A stretch of 64,000 nucleotides of DNA from an uncultured Gammaproteobacteria bacterium (GCA_947259705.1 CAMYNL010000012.1:1-64000), one strand, 5' to 3'; shown: positions 44,916-55,425, counted from the stretch's first letter. The notes: generated by a model from the letters alone, not told the origin. Numbers and translations are program-made.

Positions 44916-46081
44916 TGATGTTCAAGGTACTCACACTGAACACCATATCCCCGGCTGGGCTCGCGCGCCTGCCCACCGACCGCTATCACGTTTCCGGCGA
45001 GCAGCAGGATCCCGACGCCATCATGCTGCGATCCTTCAATATGCGTGAGATGGATATTCCCACCTCGCTGCGGGCCGTCGGTCGCGCCGGGGCAGGGGTA
45101 AACAACATCCCCGTGTCCAAGCTGAGTAATTTCGGGATCCCGGTTTTCAACGCGCCGGGGGCCAACGCCAATGCGGTGAAGGAACTGGTCCTGGCCGGAC
45201 TTTTACTCGCGTGTCGCAATTTGTGCGAGGCGTGGGACTATACGCGTCGACTGAAGGGCAGCGATGAAGAGGTCTCGAAGGCGGTGGAAGCCGGCAAAAA
45301 GAAATACTCCGGTTTCGAGCTGCCAGGACGCACCATGGGCGTTGTCGGACTCGGGGCCATCGGTCGATCGGTCGCCAATATCTGCCTGCAAATGGGCATG
45401 AAAGTCATCGGCTATGATCCCATGCTGACCGTCGAGGGTGCGTGGCAATTGTCCTCTGACGTTGCGCGGGCAAAGAGTGTGTCAGAAGTCCTGTCTGAAT
45501 CCGACTTCATCACCTTTCATGTGCCACTCACCAGCAATACCCGCTCCATGGTCAACAAGGACACGATCCGCAGCGTCAAACGCGGTGCGACAATCTTGAA
45601 TTTCGCGCGCGACGGAATCGTTGAAGACGAGGCGGTGTGCAAGGCGGTGGCCGATGGCGTACTGCATTCTTACGTAACCGATTTTCCCAACAACGTTAAC
45701 AATGGCCAACGCGGGGTGATCACGTTGCCGCATCTGGGCGCGTCGACGAAGGAAGCGGAGGACAACTGCGCCATGATGGTGGCGGAGCAATTACGGGATT
45801 TTCTCGAGAACGGTAATATCAGGAACTCGGTGAACTTCCCCGAAGTGACTATGCCGCGCGGATCTCCTCATCGGCTGGTGGTGGCGAACGCAAACGTGCC
45901 GAATATGCTGGGTCAGATCTCCACGGCTATGGCGGACGCCGGACTAAATATTCACGACATGATCAACCAGTCGCGAGCAGAACTTGCTTACACGGTGGTC
46001 GACACGGACAGCCCGATCCCGCAGACGGTTGCCGAACACATCGCTTCCATAGAGGGGGTGATGATGGCGCGGGTGCTGTAA
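44915..46081 (+). CDS. serA: D-3-phosphoglycerate dehydrogenase
   Basis: 388 residues. The NAD-binding motif GVVGLGAIGRSVA, Arg in NFARDGIVED, Glu in the AVADG region and His in LPHLGASTKEAE are the 2-hydroxyacid dehydrogenase active site. A C-terminal ACT-like domain (VVANANVPNMLGQISTAMAD) may bind serine for feedback control. It overlaps serC by one base; a second ATG three bases later is equally possible. It feeds serine synthesis from 3-phosphoglycerate. Confidence 0.95.
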   Translation: MMFKVLTLNTISPAGLARLPTDRYHVSGEQQDPDAIMLRSFNMREMDIPTSLRAVGRAGAGVNNIPVSKLSNFGIPVFNAPGANANAVKELVLAGLLLACRNLCEAWDYTRRLKGSDEEVSKAVEAGKKKYSGFELPGRTMGVVGLGAIGRSVANICLQMGMKVIGYDPMLTVEGAWQLSSDVARAKSVSEVLSESDFITFHVPLTSNTRSMVNKDTIRSVKRGATILNFARDGIVEDEAVCKAVADGVLHSYVTDFPNNVNNGQRGVITLPHLGASTKEAEDNCAMMVAEQLRDFLENGNIRNSVNFPEVTMPRGSPHRLVVANANVPNMLGQISTAMADAGLNIHDMINQSRAELAYTVVDTDSPIPQTVAEHIASIEGVMMARVL

Positions 46082-46101
46082 AGCGGGGCAGGTGGGACGC
46101 G

Positions 46102-47184
46102 ATGGCTGAGAGCGAAGAACTGGAGCAACTGCGACAGCGCATCGACCGCATTGATAAACAGATCCAGGATCTGATCAATGAACGCGTGGCGCTGGCAATA
46201 TCGATTGCACGCTTGAAGCAAACGGCTGGTGACGGCAGCTTCTATCGCCCGGAGCGCGAAGCACAGATACTGCGCACGGTGACCGAGCGCAACCGCGGTC
46301 CGCTGCGAGACAAGGACATGGCCCGGTTGTTCAGGGAAATCATGTCCGCGACGCTGGCCGCAGAGGCGCCGACCACGGTGGCGTTTCTGGGCCCTCAGGG
46401 GACCTATACCCAGGACGCGGCAATCAAGCATTTCGGTCATTCGGTGGGGACTATTCCGCTGGCTACCATCGAGGAGGTCTTCGGCGCGGTCGAGCGGGAA
46501 CAAGCCAATTTCGGCGTGGTGCCCGTTGAAAACTCCACCGAAGGGGTGGTGACCCACACTCTGGACGGATTTGTGGATTCGCCTCTGCAGATCTGCGGCG
46601 AGGTCGTGCTGCGTATTCGCCATCAGCTGTTGACCAAGGCCGGGTCATTGGCTGAAGTGAACAAGGTCTACAGCCACATTCAGTCGTTGGCGCAGTGCCG
46701 GCGCTGGCTGGCGGAGACGCTGCCTGATGTCGCCACCGCGGTGGTGGCGAGCAATGCTGAGGCGGCGCGGCTGGCCTCACAGGAACCGACGGCGGCGGCG
46801 ATCGCGAGTGCCGCGGCCGGCGAGATTTATGATGTGCCCACGGTGGCGGCGGACATCGAGGACCATCCCGGCAACACCACGCGATTTCTGGTCATCGGCC
46901 AAGAACGACCGGGCCCCAGCGGGCGGGATAAGACCAGCCTGCTGGTTTCCAGCCGCAACCGTCCGGGAGCCCTCCATCGCCTTCTTTCTCCGCTTGCTGC
47001 ACGTGACGTCAGTCTGACGCGAATCGAGTCGCGGCCGGCGAGGAGCGGACTGTGGGAGTACGTGTTCTTCATTGATATCGAAGGACATGTCGAGGATGAA
47101 AACATCAGAGCGGCACTGGGGGAACTCGAGAGTGAAGCGGCCTTCATGAAGCTGCTGGGAGCCTACCCAAGAGCGGTGTTATGA
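46102..47184 (+). CDS. pheA: Bifunctional chorismate mutase/prephenate dehydratase
   Basis: 360 residues. An AroQ-type chorismate mutase occupies about 1-90 (LRQRIDRIDKQIQDLINERVALA). The prephenate dehydratase domain begins VAFLGPQGTYTQDAA and has the catalytic VENSTEGVVTHTLD. A regulatory ACT domain with the ESRPARSGLWEY motif ends it and would mediate Phe feedback. It lies in the order pheA-hisC-tyrA-aroA with overlapping ends. Confidence 0.95.
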   Translation: MAESEELEQLRQRIDRIDKQIQDLINERVALAISIARLKQTAGDGSFYRPEREAQILRTVTERNRGPLRDKDMARLFREIMSATLAAEAPTTVAFLGPQGTYTQDAAIKHFGHSVGTIPLATIEEVFGAVEREQANFGVVPVENSTEGVVTHTLDGFVDSPLQICGEVVLRIRHQLLTKAGSLAEVNKVYSHIQSLAQCRRWLAETLPDVATAVVASNAEAARLASQEPTAAAIASAAAGEIYDVPTVAADIEDHPGNTTRFLVIGQERPGPSGRDKTSLLVSSRNRPGALHRLLSPLAARDVSLTRIESRPARSGLWEYVFFIDIEGHVEDENIRAALGELESEAAFMKLLGAYPRAVL

Positions 47185-48287
47185 GCATGGGTTTCCCCTA
47201 TTCCCGCGCTGTTTCCGGCGTCCTGGACCTGACGCCCTATCAGCCGGGAAAACCGGTGGAGGAGCTGGAGCGTGAATATGGGATCGCGAGCGCGATCAAG
47301 TTGGCCTCCAACGAAAACCCCCTGGGGCCGTCACCGCTGGCGTTGGCTGCATTGCATGAAAATGGCGAATCGCTTGCCCGATATCCGGACGCCAGCGGGT
47401 TTGCGCTGAAAGCCGTTCTGGCCGACCGGCTCGGGGTGTCTGCACGACAAATCACGCTTGGCAATGGCTCCAACGACGTACTCGACCTTCTCGCCCGCGC
47501 GTTTGTGGCGCCCGGTGAAATCGTGGTGTTTTCGCAGTTTGCCTTTCTGGTTTATGCCCTGGTGACCAAGGCTGTCGGCGGGGTGCCGCTGGTGGTGCCG
47601 GCCGTAGACTGGGGACATGATCTACCGGCCATTGCGGAGTCCGCGGCGGCCCGACCCAAGCTCATCTATCTGGCCAATCCGAACAACCCCACCGGGACGT
47701 ATTTCCCCAAGTCGGACCTTGACTCGTTTCTGAAACGAGTCCCTGGTGACGTGCTGGTCGTTCTGGACGAGGCCTATTGCGAGTATGTGGAACGCAGCGA
47801 CTATCCTGACGGCGTCCGGCTGATACAGCAACATCCGAACCTGGTCGTCACCCGCACCTTTTCGAAGATTCATGGCCTGGCGGGATTGCGCATCGGCTAT
47901 GCGGTGGCGAGTGAGGAGATCACAGACCTGCTCAATCGGGTACGCCAACCATTCAACGTCAGCTCGGTGGCGCAGGCGGCCGCCATGGCAGGCCTGGAAG
48001 ACCCGGACCACGTATCCCGTAGCCGTTCCAACAATGACCGGCAGCTGACGAGGACCCGCGAATTCTGCGTCAAGCTGGGTCTCGAGTATATTCCGTCGGT
48101 GGCTAATTTTCTTACCGTAAAGTTCGGCGAGCAGTCGAGCGACATCTATGACGGTTTGTTGCGCAAGGGGGTCATTGTGCGTCCCGTGGCCAACTATCAG
48201 ATGCCCGAGTATCTGCGCGTAACCATGGGCCGCCCCGCGGAAATGGATGCGTTGTTCGATGCCCTTGCGGCACTGAGCGCTGCCTGA
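47181..48287 (+). CDS. hisC: Histidinol-phosphate/aromatic aminotransferase
   Basis: 368 residues, class I/II PLP enzyme. It has ASNENPLGPSPLAL, YLANPNNPTGT, VVLDEAYCEYV and the PLP-lysine region TFSKIHGLAGLRIGY. Its position between pheA and tyrA (HisC2 type) suggests it works on phenylpyruvate or hydroxyphenylpyruvate as well as on histidinol phosphate. The ATG overlaps the pheA stop (ATGA). Confidence 0.93.
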   Translation: MSMGFPYSRAVSGVLDLTPYQPGKPVEELEREYGIASAIKLASNENPLGPSPLALAALHENGESLARYPDASGFALKAVLADRLGVSARQITLGNGSNDVLDLLARAFVAPGEIVVFSQFAFLVYALVTKAVGGVPLVVPAVDWGHDLPAIAESAAARPKLIYLANPNNPTGTYFPKSDLDSFLKRVPGDVLVVLDEAYCEYVERSDYPDGVRLIQQHPNLVVTRTFSKIHGLAGLRIGYAVASEEITDLLNRVRQPFNVSSVAQAAAMAGLEDPDHVSRSRSNNDRQLTRTREFCVKLGLEYIPSVANFLTVKFGEQSSDIYDGLLRKGVIVRPVANYQMPEYLRVTMGRPAEMDALFDALAALSAA

Positions 48288-48293
48288 CAAGCG

Positions 48294-49190
48294 ATGCCCG
48301 CCGACCGAACTATCGACCGGCTGGTGGTGATTGGACTTGGGCTGATCGGGGGATCACTGGCGCTGCAGCTGAAGAAGGCCGGCGCGGTGAACGAAATCGT
48401 GGGGGTGGCGCGTACCGAGCAGACCCTGCGAAGAGCACTTGAACTGGGGGTCGTCGATGCTGTCGAGGAGGACCTCGCACGGGCGGTGCGCGGTGCGGAC
48501 GTGGTGGTAGTGGCAACCCCGGTGCAGACGATCGCTGCCATGTTCGAGCGCCTGGCGCCGGTCCTGGACGCATCCACCATCATTACGGATGTGGGCAGCG
48601 TCAAGGGTTTCGTGGTGGCCGCGGCCCGCAGGCATCTCGGCGTCCACCTGCAACGCTTCGTGCCGGCCCACCCTATCGCCGGCACCGAGAATTCCGGTGT
48701 CGAGGCTGCATTTGCCGAACTGTACAGGCGCAGACACGTGATCATCACCCCGGTCGCGGAGACCGAGCGGGGCGCGGTAGACAGGATCGCAGCCATGTGG
48801 CGCGATGCCGGTGCAGAAGTCATGGAACTGCCGGTGCAGCGCCATGATGAATTGCTGGCTTCGACGAGCCATCTTCCCCACGTAGTGGCTTACGCGCTGG
48901 TCAACTATCTCGCCAGCCGCGATGAGGCGGATGCATTGTTCGACCTCGCGGCAGGCGGCTTTTATGACTTTACGCGCATAGCTTCCAGCGACGCGGTGAT
49001 GTGGCGAGACATCTGCCTGACCAACCGGGACGCGATAACCAAGGCGCTGAAGGGATTCGAGGAGTGGGTGGCTCGCATGCGGGAGGCGGTCGAAACAGGC
49101 GACGGCGAGCGGCTGCAGGACTGGTTCGAGCACGCCCGTGACACACGGGACCGGGGCCTCCAGCGAAAGGCCGACAACCAGGAGCCGTGA
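48294..49190 (+). CDS. tyrA: Prephenate dehydrogenase
   Basis: 298 residues. The NAD(P) motif VVIGLGLIGGSLALQL, DVGSVKG, the substrate loop FVPAHPIAGTENSGVEAA and the helical C-terminal domain with HDELLASTSHLPHVVAYAL are all present. It leads to tyrosine by oxidative decarboxylation of prephenate (or arogenate). No ACT domain. Its stop overlaps aroA (GTGA). Confidence 0.94.
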   Translation: MPADRTIDRLVVIGLGLIGGSLALQLKKAGAVNEIVGVARTEQTLRRALELGVVDAVEEDLARAVRGADVVVVATPVQTIAAMFERLAPVLDASTIITDVGSVKGFVVAAARRHLGVHLQRFVPAHPIAGTENSGVEAAFAELYRRRHVIITPVAETERGAVDRIAAMWRDAGAEVMELPVQRHDELLASTSHLPHVVAYALVNYLASRDEADALFDLAAGGFYDFTRIASSDAVMWRDICLTNRDAITKALKGFEEWVARMREAVETGDGERLQDWFEHARDTRDRGLQRKADNQEP

Positions 49191-50500
49191 AGGCCATGCA
49201 TTTTCGGGTGTCGCCGAGCCGCCGCGGCGTGCGGGGATCGATTCGGGTCCCGGGCGACAAGTCCATCTCCCACCGAGCACTGATACTTGCCGCCATCGCT
49301 GTAGGGAGCACGCGTATTCGCGGTCTGCTCGAAGGCGACGACGTGCTGGCCACCCTGCGTGCGATTCAGGCCATGGGGGTGACAGCCACAAGCCCTTGCG
49401 ACGGAAAGATGACGGTGGAAGGAGTGGGACTGCGCGGCCTGAAGGCGCCTCGCGAGGCCCTCGATCTAGGAAATTCCGGCACTGCCATGCGCTTGTTGGC
49501 CGGTCTGCTGGCAGGCCAGTCGTTCGGCGCCGAACTTGTGGGCGATGAGTCGCTCTCGACACGACCGATGCTCAGGGTTGCCCAGCCGTTGCAGCGCATG
49601 GGTGCTTTGGTTAAGACGGCCTCAGGCGGCACACCCCCGATCGTCATACAGCCGGTGGCCGGACTTCGGGCCATCGAGTATCGGCTGCCCATAGCCAGTG
49701 CCCAGGTCAAGTCGGCTTTACTGCTGGCGGCGCTCTACGCGAAGGGCCGCACCTGCATCGAGGAACCGTCGCCCACGCGGGATCATACCGAACGGATGTT
49801 AGAAGGATTTGGTTATGCCTGCGAACGGACCGGAAATCGGATCTGCCTGAGCGGTGGGGGAAAGCTGCATGCCAGCGATGTCGACATACCCGCCGACGTC
49901 TCGTCCGCCGCCTTCTTCGTCGTCGCGGCGCTGTTGGCCGGCAGCGAGCAAATGTGCATGCGCCATGTCGGGACGAACCCCACCCGGACCGGTCTGCTTG
50001 AAATACTGCGCCGCATGGGCGCGCGTATCGAGGAGCAAAATCGTCGCACGATATGCGGTGAACCCGTGGCAGATCTGATGGTGACGCCTTCCACGCTTCA
50101 TGGCATCGAGGTGCCGACGGCGTTGGTGCCGCTGGCTATAGACGAAATCCCGATACTCTGCGTTGCCGCTGCGCATGCCAGCGGGCGCTCCGTCATTCGT
50201 GGCGCGGAAGAGCTGCGACACAAGGAAAGTGACCGTATAGTTGCAATGGTCACGGGTTTGCGCAAGCTCGGGATAGCGGTCGAGGAATACGCGGATGGCT
50301 TGGCCATTCAAGGGGGACATATCGGCGCCGGCACGGTAGACAGCTTTGCGGATCACAGGGTGGCGATGGCTTTCTGTATGGCCGCTTTGACCGCGGATGG
50401 TCCGGTAACCATCCGGGATTGCGACAACGTATCGACCTCGTTCCCGAATTTTCTGGAAGTCGCGCGCTCGGCAGGGATGGGTATTGATGCCCGTGAATGA
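49187..50500 (+). CDS. aroA: 3-phosphoshikimate 1-carboxyvinyltransferase (EPSP synthase)
   Basis: 437 residues from a GTG at 49187 (an ATG three codons later is also possible). IRVPGDKSISHRALILAAIA, LGNSGTAMRLLAGLLAG and ELRHKESDRI are the family signatures. In the glyphosate-sensitivity region the sequence is LGNSGTAMRL, with Gly replaced only as normal for class II-like enzymes; I cannot assign the class firmly. It catalyses the sixth shikimate step. It overlaps tyrA and cmk. Confidence 0.95.
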   Translation: MKAMHFRVSPSRRGVRGSIRVPGDKSISHRALILAAIAVGSTRIRGLLEGDDVLATLRAIQAMGVTATSPCDGKMTVEGVGLRGLKAPREALDLGNSGTAMRLLAGLLAGQSFGAELVGDESLSTRPMLRVAQPLQRMGALVKTASGGTPPIVIQPVAGLRAIEYRLPIASAQVKSALLLAALYAKGRTCIEEPSPTRDHTERMLEGFGYACERTGNRICLSGGGKLHASDVDIPADVSSAAFFVVAALLAGSEQMCMRHVGTNPTRTGLLEILRRMGARIEEQNRRTICGEPVADLMVTPSTLHGIEVPTALVPLAIDEIPILCVAAAHASGRSVIRGAEELRHKESDRIVAMVTGLRKLGIAVEEYADGLAIQGGHIGAGTVDSFADHRVAMAFCMAALTADGPVTIRDCDNVSTSFPNFLEVARSAGMGIDARE

Positions 50501-51203
50501 CATTCCGGTCTTGACCCTGGACGGACCCAGCGGTTCCGGCAAAGGTACGGTGGGGCAGTTGTGTGCGCAGCGGCTGGGTTGGCATTATCTCGACAGTGGA
50601 GCCATCTATCGAGCGCTGGCGGTAAGCGTCGCGCGCCGGGGAATCAGCGCCCGGGATGCCGATCGCTCGCTGGAGGTGGCCAGGGCGCTGCGGATCGACT
50701 TCCGGCCAAGCCCGCCGGACGGCGTGGAGGTGGTCCTGGATGGTCAGGTGCTGGATGCCGAGCTGCGCACTGAGGAGACCGGGGAACTGGCCTCGTGGCT
50801 GGCCGCGATTCCGGTGATTCGGGGCGCACTGCTAGAGCTGCAGCGCCGGTACCGGCGTGAACCGGGGCTGGTAGCAGACGGCCGTGACATGGGGACAGTA
50901 GTTTTCCCGAACGCGACTTTGAAGATCTTTCTCACCGCCAGCGCCGAGGTCAGGGCGCGAAGGCGTTATAAGCAGTTGAAGTTAAAGGGGTTCGATGTTA
51001 CCCTTGCGCACCTTTTCCAGTCGATCCAGGAACGCGATATCCGCGACTCCGAACGTAACGCGTCACCGCTTTTGCCCGCTGCAGGCGCTGTTGCCTTGGA
51101 CACCTCGGACCTATCCATCGAGGAGGTCACAACGCGTGTTCTGGATCTGTTACAAACCAAGCTCGGCGCAGAACGCGGACCGACGAGCGTAACTACAGAG
51201 TGA
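50487..51203 (+). CDS. cmk: Cytidylate kinase
   Basis: 238 residues from the ATG at 50487, inside the end of aroA. P-loop [29 protein letters not shown] and the [18 protein letters not shown]-binding motif are present. It phosphorylates CMP and dCMP. The aroA-cmk-rpsA-ihfB order is a strong gammaproteobacterial signature. Confidence 0.95.
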   Translation: MPVNDIPVLTLDGPSGSGKGTVGQLCAQRLGWHYLDSGAIYRALAVSVARRGISARDADRSLEVARALRIDFRPSPPDGVEVVLDGQVLDAELRTEETGELASWLAAIPVIRGALLELQRRYRREPGLVADGRDMGTVVFPNATLKIFLTASAEVRARRRYKQLKLKGFDVTLAHLFQSIQERDIRDSERNASPLLPAAGAVALDTSDLSIEEVTTRVLDLLQTKLGAERGPTSVTTE

Positions 51204-51243
51204 AGTTTCAAGCTGCGGGCATTGGAACAAATCAAAAATCATC

Positions 51244-52920
51244 ATGACAGAAAGTTTTGCGGAACTGTTTGAAGAAAGTATCGCCGATACGGTGATGTCC
51301 CCCGGTGCAGTCATCGAGGGAGAGGTGGTCGACGTCGACGGCGATTTTGTACTCGTCAATGCGGGACTGAAGAGCGAGGCTGAAATTCCTGCGGTTCAGT
51401 TCAAGAACGACGTCGGTGAATTGACCGTCAAGGTGGGGGACACCGTAGAAGTAGCCATAGAGGCATTCGAAGACGGTTCCGGCCAGACCCGGTTGTCACG
51501 TGAGAAGGCATGTCGTGCGCGGGCCTGGGACGAGCTGGAAAAAGCCAGCGAGGAGCAAAGCATCGTTCACGGTGTGATAACGGGCAAAGTCAAAGGCGGG
51601 TTCACGGTATCCATGCAGGGTATCCGTGCGTTCCTGCCTGGATCCCTGGTGGATGTCCGGCCGGTGAAGGACTCCACGTATCTTGAGGGCAAGGAACTGG
51701 AGTTCAAGGTCATCAAGCTCGACCGGCGGCGAAATAACGTGGTGGTTTCGCGCCGAGCCGTGGTGGAGACCGAACTCAGTGCCGAACGGGAAGCATTGCT
51801 GGAAAACCTGGAAGAAGGGCAGATCGTCAAGGGCATCGTAAAGAACCTGACCGACTACGGAGCATTCGTGAATCTTGGCGGCATCGACGGATTGCTGCAC
51901 ATAACTGATCTCGCCTGGCGGCGCGTAAAACATCCTTCAGAAGTGTTGAATGTCGGCGATGAAATAGATGCCCGGGTACTCAAATATGACCGGGAACGGA
52001 ACAGGGTCTCGCTGGGGATGAAGCAACTCGGTGACGATCCCTGGGTAGACCTGCCGCGGCGGTATCCCGAGAACACCCGCGTTTTCGGCAAGGTCACGAA
52101 CATCACCGACTACGGGGCGTTCGTAGAACTGGAGGAAGGGGTGGAGGGCCTGGTGCACGTGTCGGAGATGGACTGGACCAACAAGAATGTGCATCCAAAC
52201 AAGATCTGCCATGTCGGTGACGAGGTGGAAGTCATGGTGCTGGACATCGACGAGGAACGGCGACGAATCTCGCTGGGGATGAAACAGTGCCAGGCGAATC
52301 CCTGGGAAGAGTTCGCGGCGACTCATAACAAGGGCGACAGGGTGGAAGGAAAGATCAAGTCGATCACCGATTTTGGTGTCTTTATCGGTCTGGATGGCGG
52401 TATAGACGGCCTCATTCACCTGAGCGACCTGTCGTGGGATCGTCCTGGAGAGGACGTGGTGCGGGACTACAAGAAGGGCGATGATGTCGAGGCAGTAGTC
52501 CTCGCCGTCGACCCGGAGCGCGAACGTGTGTCCCTGGGCATCAAGCAGGCGATGCAGGATCCTTTCACTTCATTTGTCGGAGCGCACGGCAAGGGAACCG
52601 TCGTCACCGGCAAGATCGTTAAGGTGGACGCCAAGGGTGCCGAGATTGAGCTTGCTGACGGCATCGATGGCTATCTGCGCGCATCGGAGCTGTCGCGGGA
52701 CCATGTCGAGGACGCCAGGTCTATACTGAAAGAAGGGGATGACATCGAGGCCAAGATCACCAGCATCGACCGTAAGAACCGACGGATCTCCCTGTCGGTG
52801 AAGGCCCTGGAGGCTCAGCAGGAGAGCGAGGTGATTCAGGAGTACACGCGCAAGGCAGGCACAGCAACCACCTCGCTTGGCGAGAAATTAAAAGAGCAAC
52901 TAGAAAAGAGCGGGGGATGA
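51244..52920 (+). CDS. rpsA: 30S ribosomal protein S1
   Basis: 558 residues, as in E. coli (557). Six S1 RNA-binding repeats can be followed; repeats 3-6 share the phrase [10 protein letters not shown] or equivalents (for example [34 protein letters not shown]). S1 brings mRNAs to the ribosome. Its 40-nt leader is short, with no obvious structure for the autoregulation known in E. coli. Confidence 0.97.
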   Translation: MTESFAELFEESIADTVMSPGAVIEGEVVDVDGDFVLVNAGLKSEAEIPAVQFKNDVGELTVKVGDTVEVAIEAFEDGSGQTRLSREKACRARAWDELEKASEEQSIVHGVITGKVKGGFTVSMQGIRAFLPGSLVDVRPVKDSTYLEGKELEFKVIKLDRRRNNVVVSRRAVVETELSAEREALLENLEEGQIVKGIVKNLTDYGAFVNLGGIDGLLHITDLAWRRVKHPSEVLNVGDEIDARVLKYDRERNRVSLGMKQLGDDPWVDLPRRYPENTRVFGKVTNITDYGAFVELEEGVEGLVHVSEMDWTNKNVHPNKICHVGDEVEVMVLDIDEERRRISLGMKQCQANPWEEFAATHNKGDRVEGKIKSITDFGVFIGLDGGIDGLIHLSDLSWDRPGEDVVRDYKKGDDVEAVVLAVDPERERVSLGIKQAMQDPFTSFVGAHGKGTVVTGKIVKVDAKGAEIELADGIDGYLRASELSRDHVEDARSILKEGDDIEAKITSIDRKNRRISLSVKALEAQQESEVIQEYTRKAGTATTSLGEKLKEQLEKSGG

Positions 52921-52985
52921 TGCGTTAGTCGAGCCGGGTGCCCGGCGGCTCCGCATCTTACCGTGACACTGAGGAGTGGCGGCGA

Positions 52986-53324
52986 ATGGGGCAGTCTTCC
53001 ATCACAAAATCGGAAATGATCGACATGCTGGCTGCGGAACAGCCGCAGCTGGCCTATCGAGACGTCGAACTTGCCGTCAAGGGCCTGCTGGAGCGTATGG
53101 CGGATGCATTGGCCGATGGCGAACGGATCGAAGTGCGCGGGTTCGGCAGCTTCTCCCTGCATTATCGGCCTACCCGAGTGGGCCGCAATCCGAAGACAGG
53201 GGACACCGTGATAGTCCCGGACAAACACGTTCCGCACTTCAAGCCCGGGAAGGAACTGAGGGAGCGGGTGGATGGCGCCAATCACCATGTCAATCTCCAC
53301 GGTGAAAAATCCGAGCGCCGTTGA
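52986..53324 (+). CDS. ihfB: Integration host factor subunit beta
   Basis: 112 residues from the ATG at 52986, with GAGGAG upstream. The HU/IHF fold is evident: [31 protein letters not shown] and the intercalating arm [10 protein letters not shown] with its Pro. The C-terminus is about 15 residues longer than in E. coli. It bends DNA with IhfA. Confidence 0.95.
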   Translation: MGQSSITKSEMIDMLAAEQPQLAYRDVELAVKGLLERMADALADGERIEVRGFGSFSLHYRPTRVGRNPKTGDTVIVPDKHVPHFKPGKELRERVDGANHHVNLHGEKSERR

Positions 53325-53454
53325 CCGGATCATCCCTCACCTGCTCCAGACGGTGATTTAACCTCTGGTTCAGGACCGCGGAATCTCCGATAATGACGGG
53401 CGTCAATATCTTCGCTGCAGTTAGCGCTGACGGCATTAGAACTTTGGAGGGAGA

Positions 53455-53751
53455 ATGAAGCGGATCTTTTATCTGTTGCTGTTTTTAGTGGTGTTGGTGT
53501 TGGGTATCAGTTTCGCCGCTAAGAACCCTCAACTCGTCGAAGTGAACTACTATCTTGACTTTCACTGGACCGGCCCCCTCTCCATGTTGTTGCTCATTGC
53601 ACTGGCGGTCGGCTCCCTGCTGGGAGTTCTCTTTACCCTGGGTTGGGTATTACGGGTCAAGCGTCAGGCCTCGAAAACCCGCAGGGAAATTCAAAAAATG
53701 GAACAAGAAGTCGCAAACCTGAGGGCAATTCCGATCCGGGACGACGTCTAA
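53455..53751 (+). CDS. lapA: LapA-family inner membrane protein
   Basis: 98 residues with two transmembrane helices (about 3-22 and 42-65) and a coiled-coil tail (RREIQKMEQEVANLRAIP). LapA (YciS) works with LapB to control LPS synthesis. A GGAGGG ribosome site precedes the ATG. lapB starts directly after its stop. Confidence 0.92.
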   Translation: MKRIFYLLLFLVVLVLGISFAAKNPQLVEVNYYLDFHWTGPLSMLLLIALAVGSLLGVLFTLGWVLRVKRQASKTRREIQKMEQEVANLRAIPIRDDV

Positions 53752-54936
53752 GTGCTGGATCCTTTCTGGCTGCTGGCCCTGCTCCCGGTGGCGGCGGCTT
53801 CCGGATGGTTTGCCGGTCGTCGGGACGCCATCCACCGCGCCAGAAGCGGCGAGAATTTTAATCTCTCCTCGGCCTACTTCAAGGGTCTGAACTTTCTCCT
53901 CAACGAACAGCCCGACAAGGCGATTGAAGTCTTCATAAAGGTACTGGAAGTCGACTCGGAGACGGTTGAGATGCATCTCACTCTGGGTAATCTGTTTCGC
54001 AGGCGCGGCGAGATCGAACGCGCGACCAGGATCCACCAAAATCTAATAGCGCGACCGAATCTCAGCAAAGCACAACGACTGCAGGCTCTGAGCGAGCTGG
54101 CGCAGGATTATTTCAAAGCCGGTCTGCTGGACCGGGCGGAAAATCTGTTCCAGGAACTCGCGGATGTACCGACCCACGCGCACCAGGCCCTGTCACACCT
54201 TACCCAGATCTATGAACAGGAGAAGGAATGGGACAACGCCATAGAGGTGAAGAAGCGGCTGGCCAAATACACCAGCAGGAACGTATCGCCGGAAATAGCC
54301 CACTATCATTGCGAGCTGGCGGCAGTTGACCTGCGAACAGATCGGTCCGACGGCGCCCGGGAGCATATCCGCGAGGCACTGACCAAGGACCCGGGGTGTA
54401 TCAGGGCCGCGATCCAGCTTGGAGAAGTCGAGTATCGAGAAGGCAATTATCGCCGCGCCATAGACACATGGCGCGAAATCGCTGAGCAGGATGCACGTTA
54501 CCTGGGAGAGGTTATCGACAAGCTTGTCGAATGCTACAGACGACTCGACGATAACTCCGGTCTTCAGGGTTTTCTCGACCATGCCATCACGGAACACGGA
54601 ACGCCGCGTATACTCATGGCGAGGGTAGACCAGATCGTTGAAGACCAGGGCACCGATGCGGCAGTGGATTTTCTGACCGACTGGCTACGGGAGAACCCCT
54701 CGTTGCAAGGCTTGAAACGCCTGGTGGAGCTCGAGCGGGCCCAGGGTGTCGATGATGCTGAAGAGGCACAAAGTCTGAGACTTCTTGTCGCGGGACTGGC
54801 TGAAAGGGAGGTCGAATACCAGTGCCGGCAGTGCGGTTTCAGTGGTCGTGCCATGCATTGGCAGTGTCCAGGCTGCAAAGGTTGGCAGACCTATGAACCG
54901 ATCGTGCCACAGTACACGGCACAACAGCCGAATTGA
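53752..54936 (+). CDS. lapB: LapB (YciM) LPS assembly TPR protein
   Basis: 394 residues from a GTG. A short N-terminal membrane anchor is followed by TPR repeats (AYFKGLNFLLNEQPDKAIEVFIKVLEVD and onward) and a C-terminal rubredoxin-type zinc site, CRQC and CPGC, within QCRQCGFSGRAMHWQCPGC. LapB adapts LpxC to FtsH and so limits lipid A synthesis. The pairing with lapA and the rpsA-ihfB upstream order match enteric genomes. Confidence 0.94.
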   Translation: MLDPFWLLALLPVAAASGWFAGRRDAIHRARSGENFNLSSAYFKGLNFLLNEQPDKAIEVFIKVLEVDSETVEMHLTLGNLFRRRGEIERATRIHQNLIARPNLSKAQRLQALSELAQDYFKAGLLDRAENLFQELADVPTHAHQALSHLTQIYEQEKEWDNAIEVKKRLAKYTSRNVSPEIAHYHCELAAVDLRTDRSDGAREHIREALTKDPGCIRAAIQLGEVEYREGNYRRAIDTWREIAEQDARYLGEVIDKLVECYRRLDDNSGLQGFLDHAITEHGTPRILMARVDQIVEDQGTDAAVDFLTDWLRENPSLQGLKRLVELERAQGVDDAEEAQSLRLLVAGLAEREVEYQCRQCGFSGRAMHWQCPGCKGWQTYEPIVPQYTAQQPN

Positions 54937-54973
54937 TTGACAAAAGCCGGCACGCTAAGTTACCTTCACTCCG

Positions 54974-54996
54974 GTGCTGAAAGGGTTTCGGCACCA
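54974..54996 (+). terminator. Inverted repeat after lapB
   Basis: GGTGCTGAAA and TTTCGGCACC form a 10-bp stem (one G-U) around GGG, 38 bp after the lapB stop. There is no T tract. It may end lapB transcripts or lie in the leader of the next gene. Confidence 0.4.
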
Positions 54997-55042
54997 AGGA
55001 ACGGCCGCAAGGCCATTAATCATGGAACAAGGAGGACTTAAG

Positions 55043-55363
55043 ATGTCGATCCGAAAATCTCTCTGCCTCATTATTTTACCTCTTTTGGCCGGTCCAGCCC
55101 TCTACGGGTCGGTATTGGCTGCCCCCGTGGACATCAACAGCGCGGATGCGCATGCATTGGCGGCGGCACTGAAAGGCGTAGGGGTCAAGACCGCGTCGGA
55201 AATCGTTTCTTACAGGAAGCGGAATGGCCCTTTCAAGACGCCCGAGGACCTGCTGGAGGTGAAGGGTATCGGCCCCAGGACGCTTGAGGTCAACAAGAAC
55301 GATATCCTGACGGGAACGGGCAGTACCAGAAAGGTCGCGCCAGACGATAACGCCAGGCCGTAG
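55043..55363 (+). CDS. ComEA-like helix-hairpin-helix protein, exported
   Basis: 106 residues from the ATG at 55043, preceded by GGAGG. A signal peptide covers about 1-27 (LCLIILPLLAGPALYGSVLAA). The mature part is a single ComEA-type (HhH)2 domain: VDINSADAHALAAALKGVG, then FKTPEDLLEVKGIGPRTLE. Small periplasmic ComEA homologues bind double-stranded DNA and help DNA uptake in naturally competent bacteria. No other competence genes are adjacent. Confidence 0.88.
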   Translation: MSIRKSLCLIILPLLAGPALYGSVLAAPVDINSADAHALAAALKGVGVKTASEIVSYRKRNGPFKTPEDLLEVKGIGPRTLEVNKNDILTGTGSTRKVAPDDNARP

Positions 55364-55378
55364 TGTAGTATGGTCGGA

Positions 55379-55410
55379 CGGCCCGGCTGCAGTAGGACGC
55401 AGCCGGGCCG
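55379..55410 (+). terminator. Strong hairpin after the ComEA-like gene
   Basis: CGGCCCGGCTGC and GCAGCCGGGCCG form a perfect 12-bp GC-rich stem with an 8-nt loop, starting 15 bp after the stop. No T run follows, so it may work with Rho or simply protect the 3' end. Confidence 0.55.
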
Positions 55411-55425
55411 GATTGGCGTTCCGAC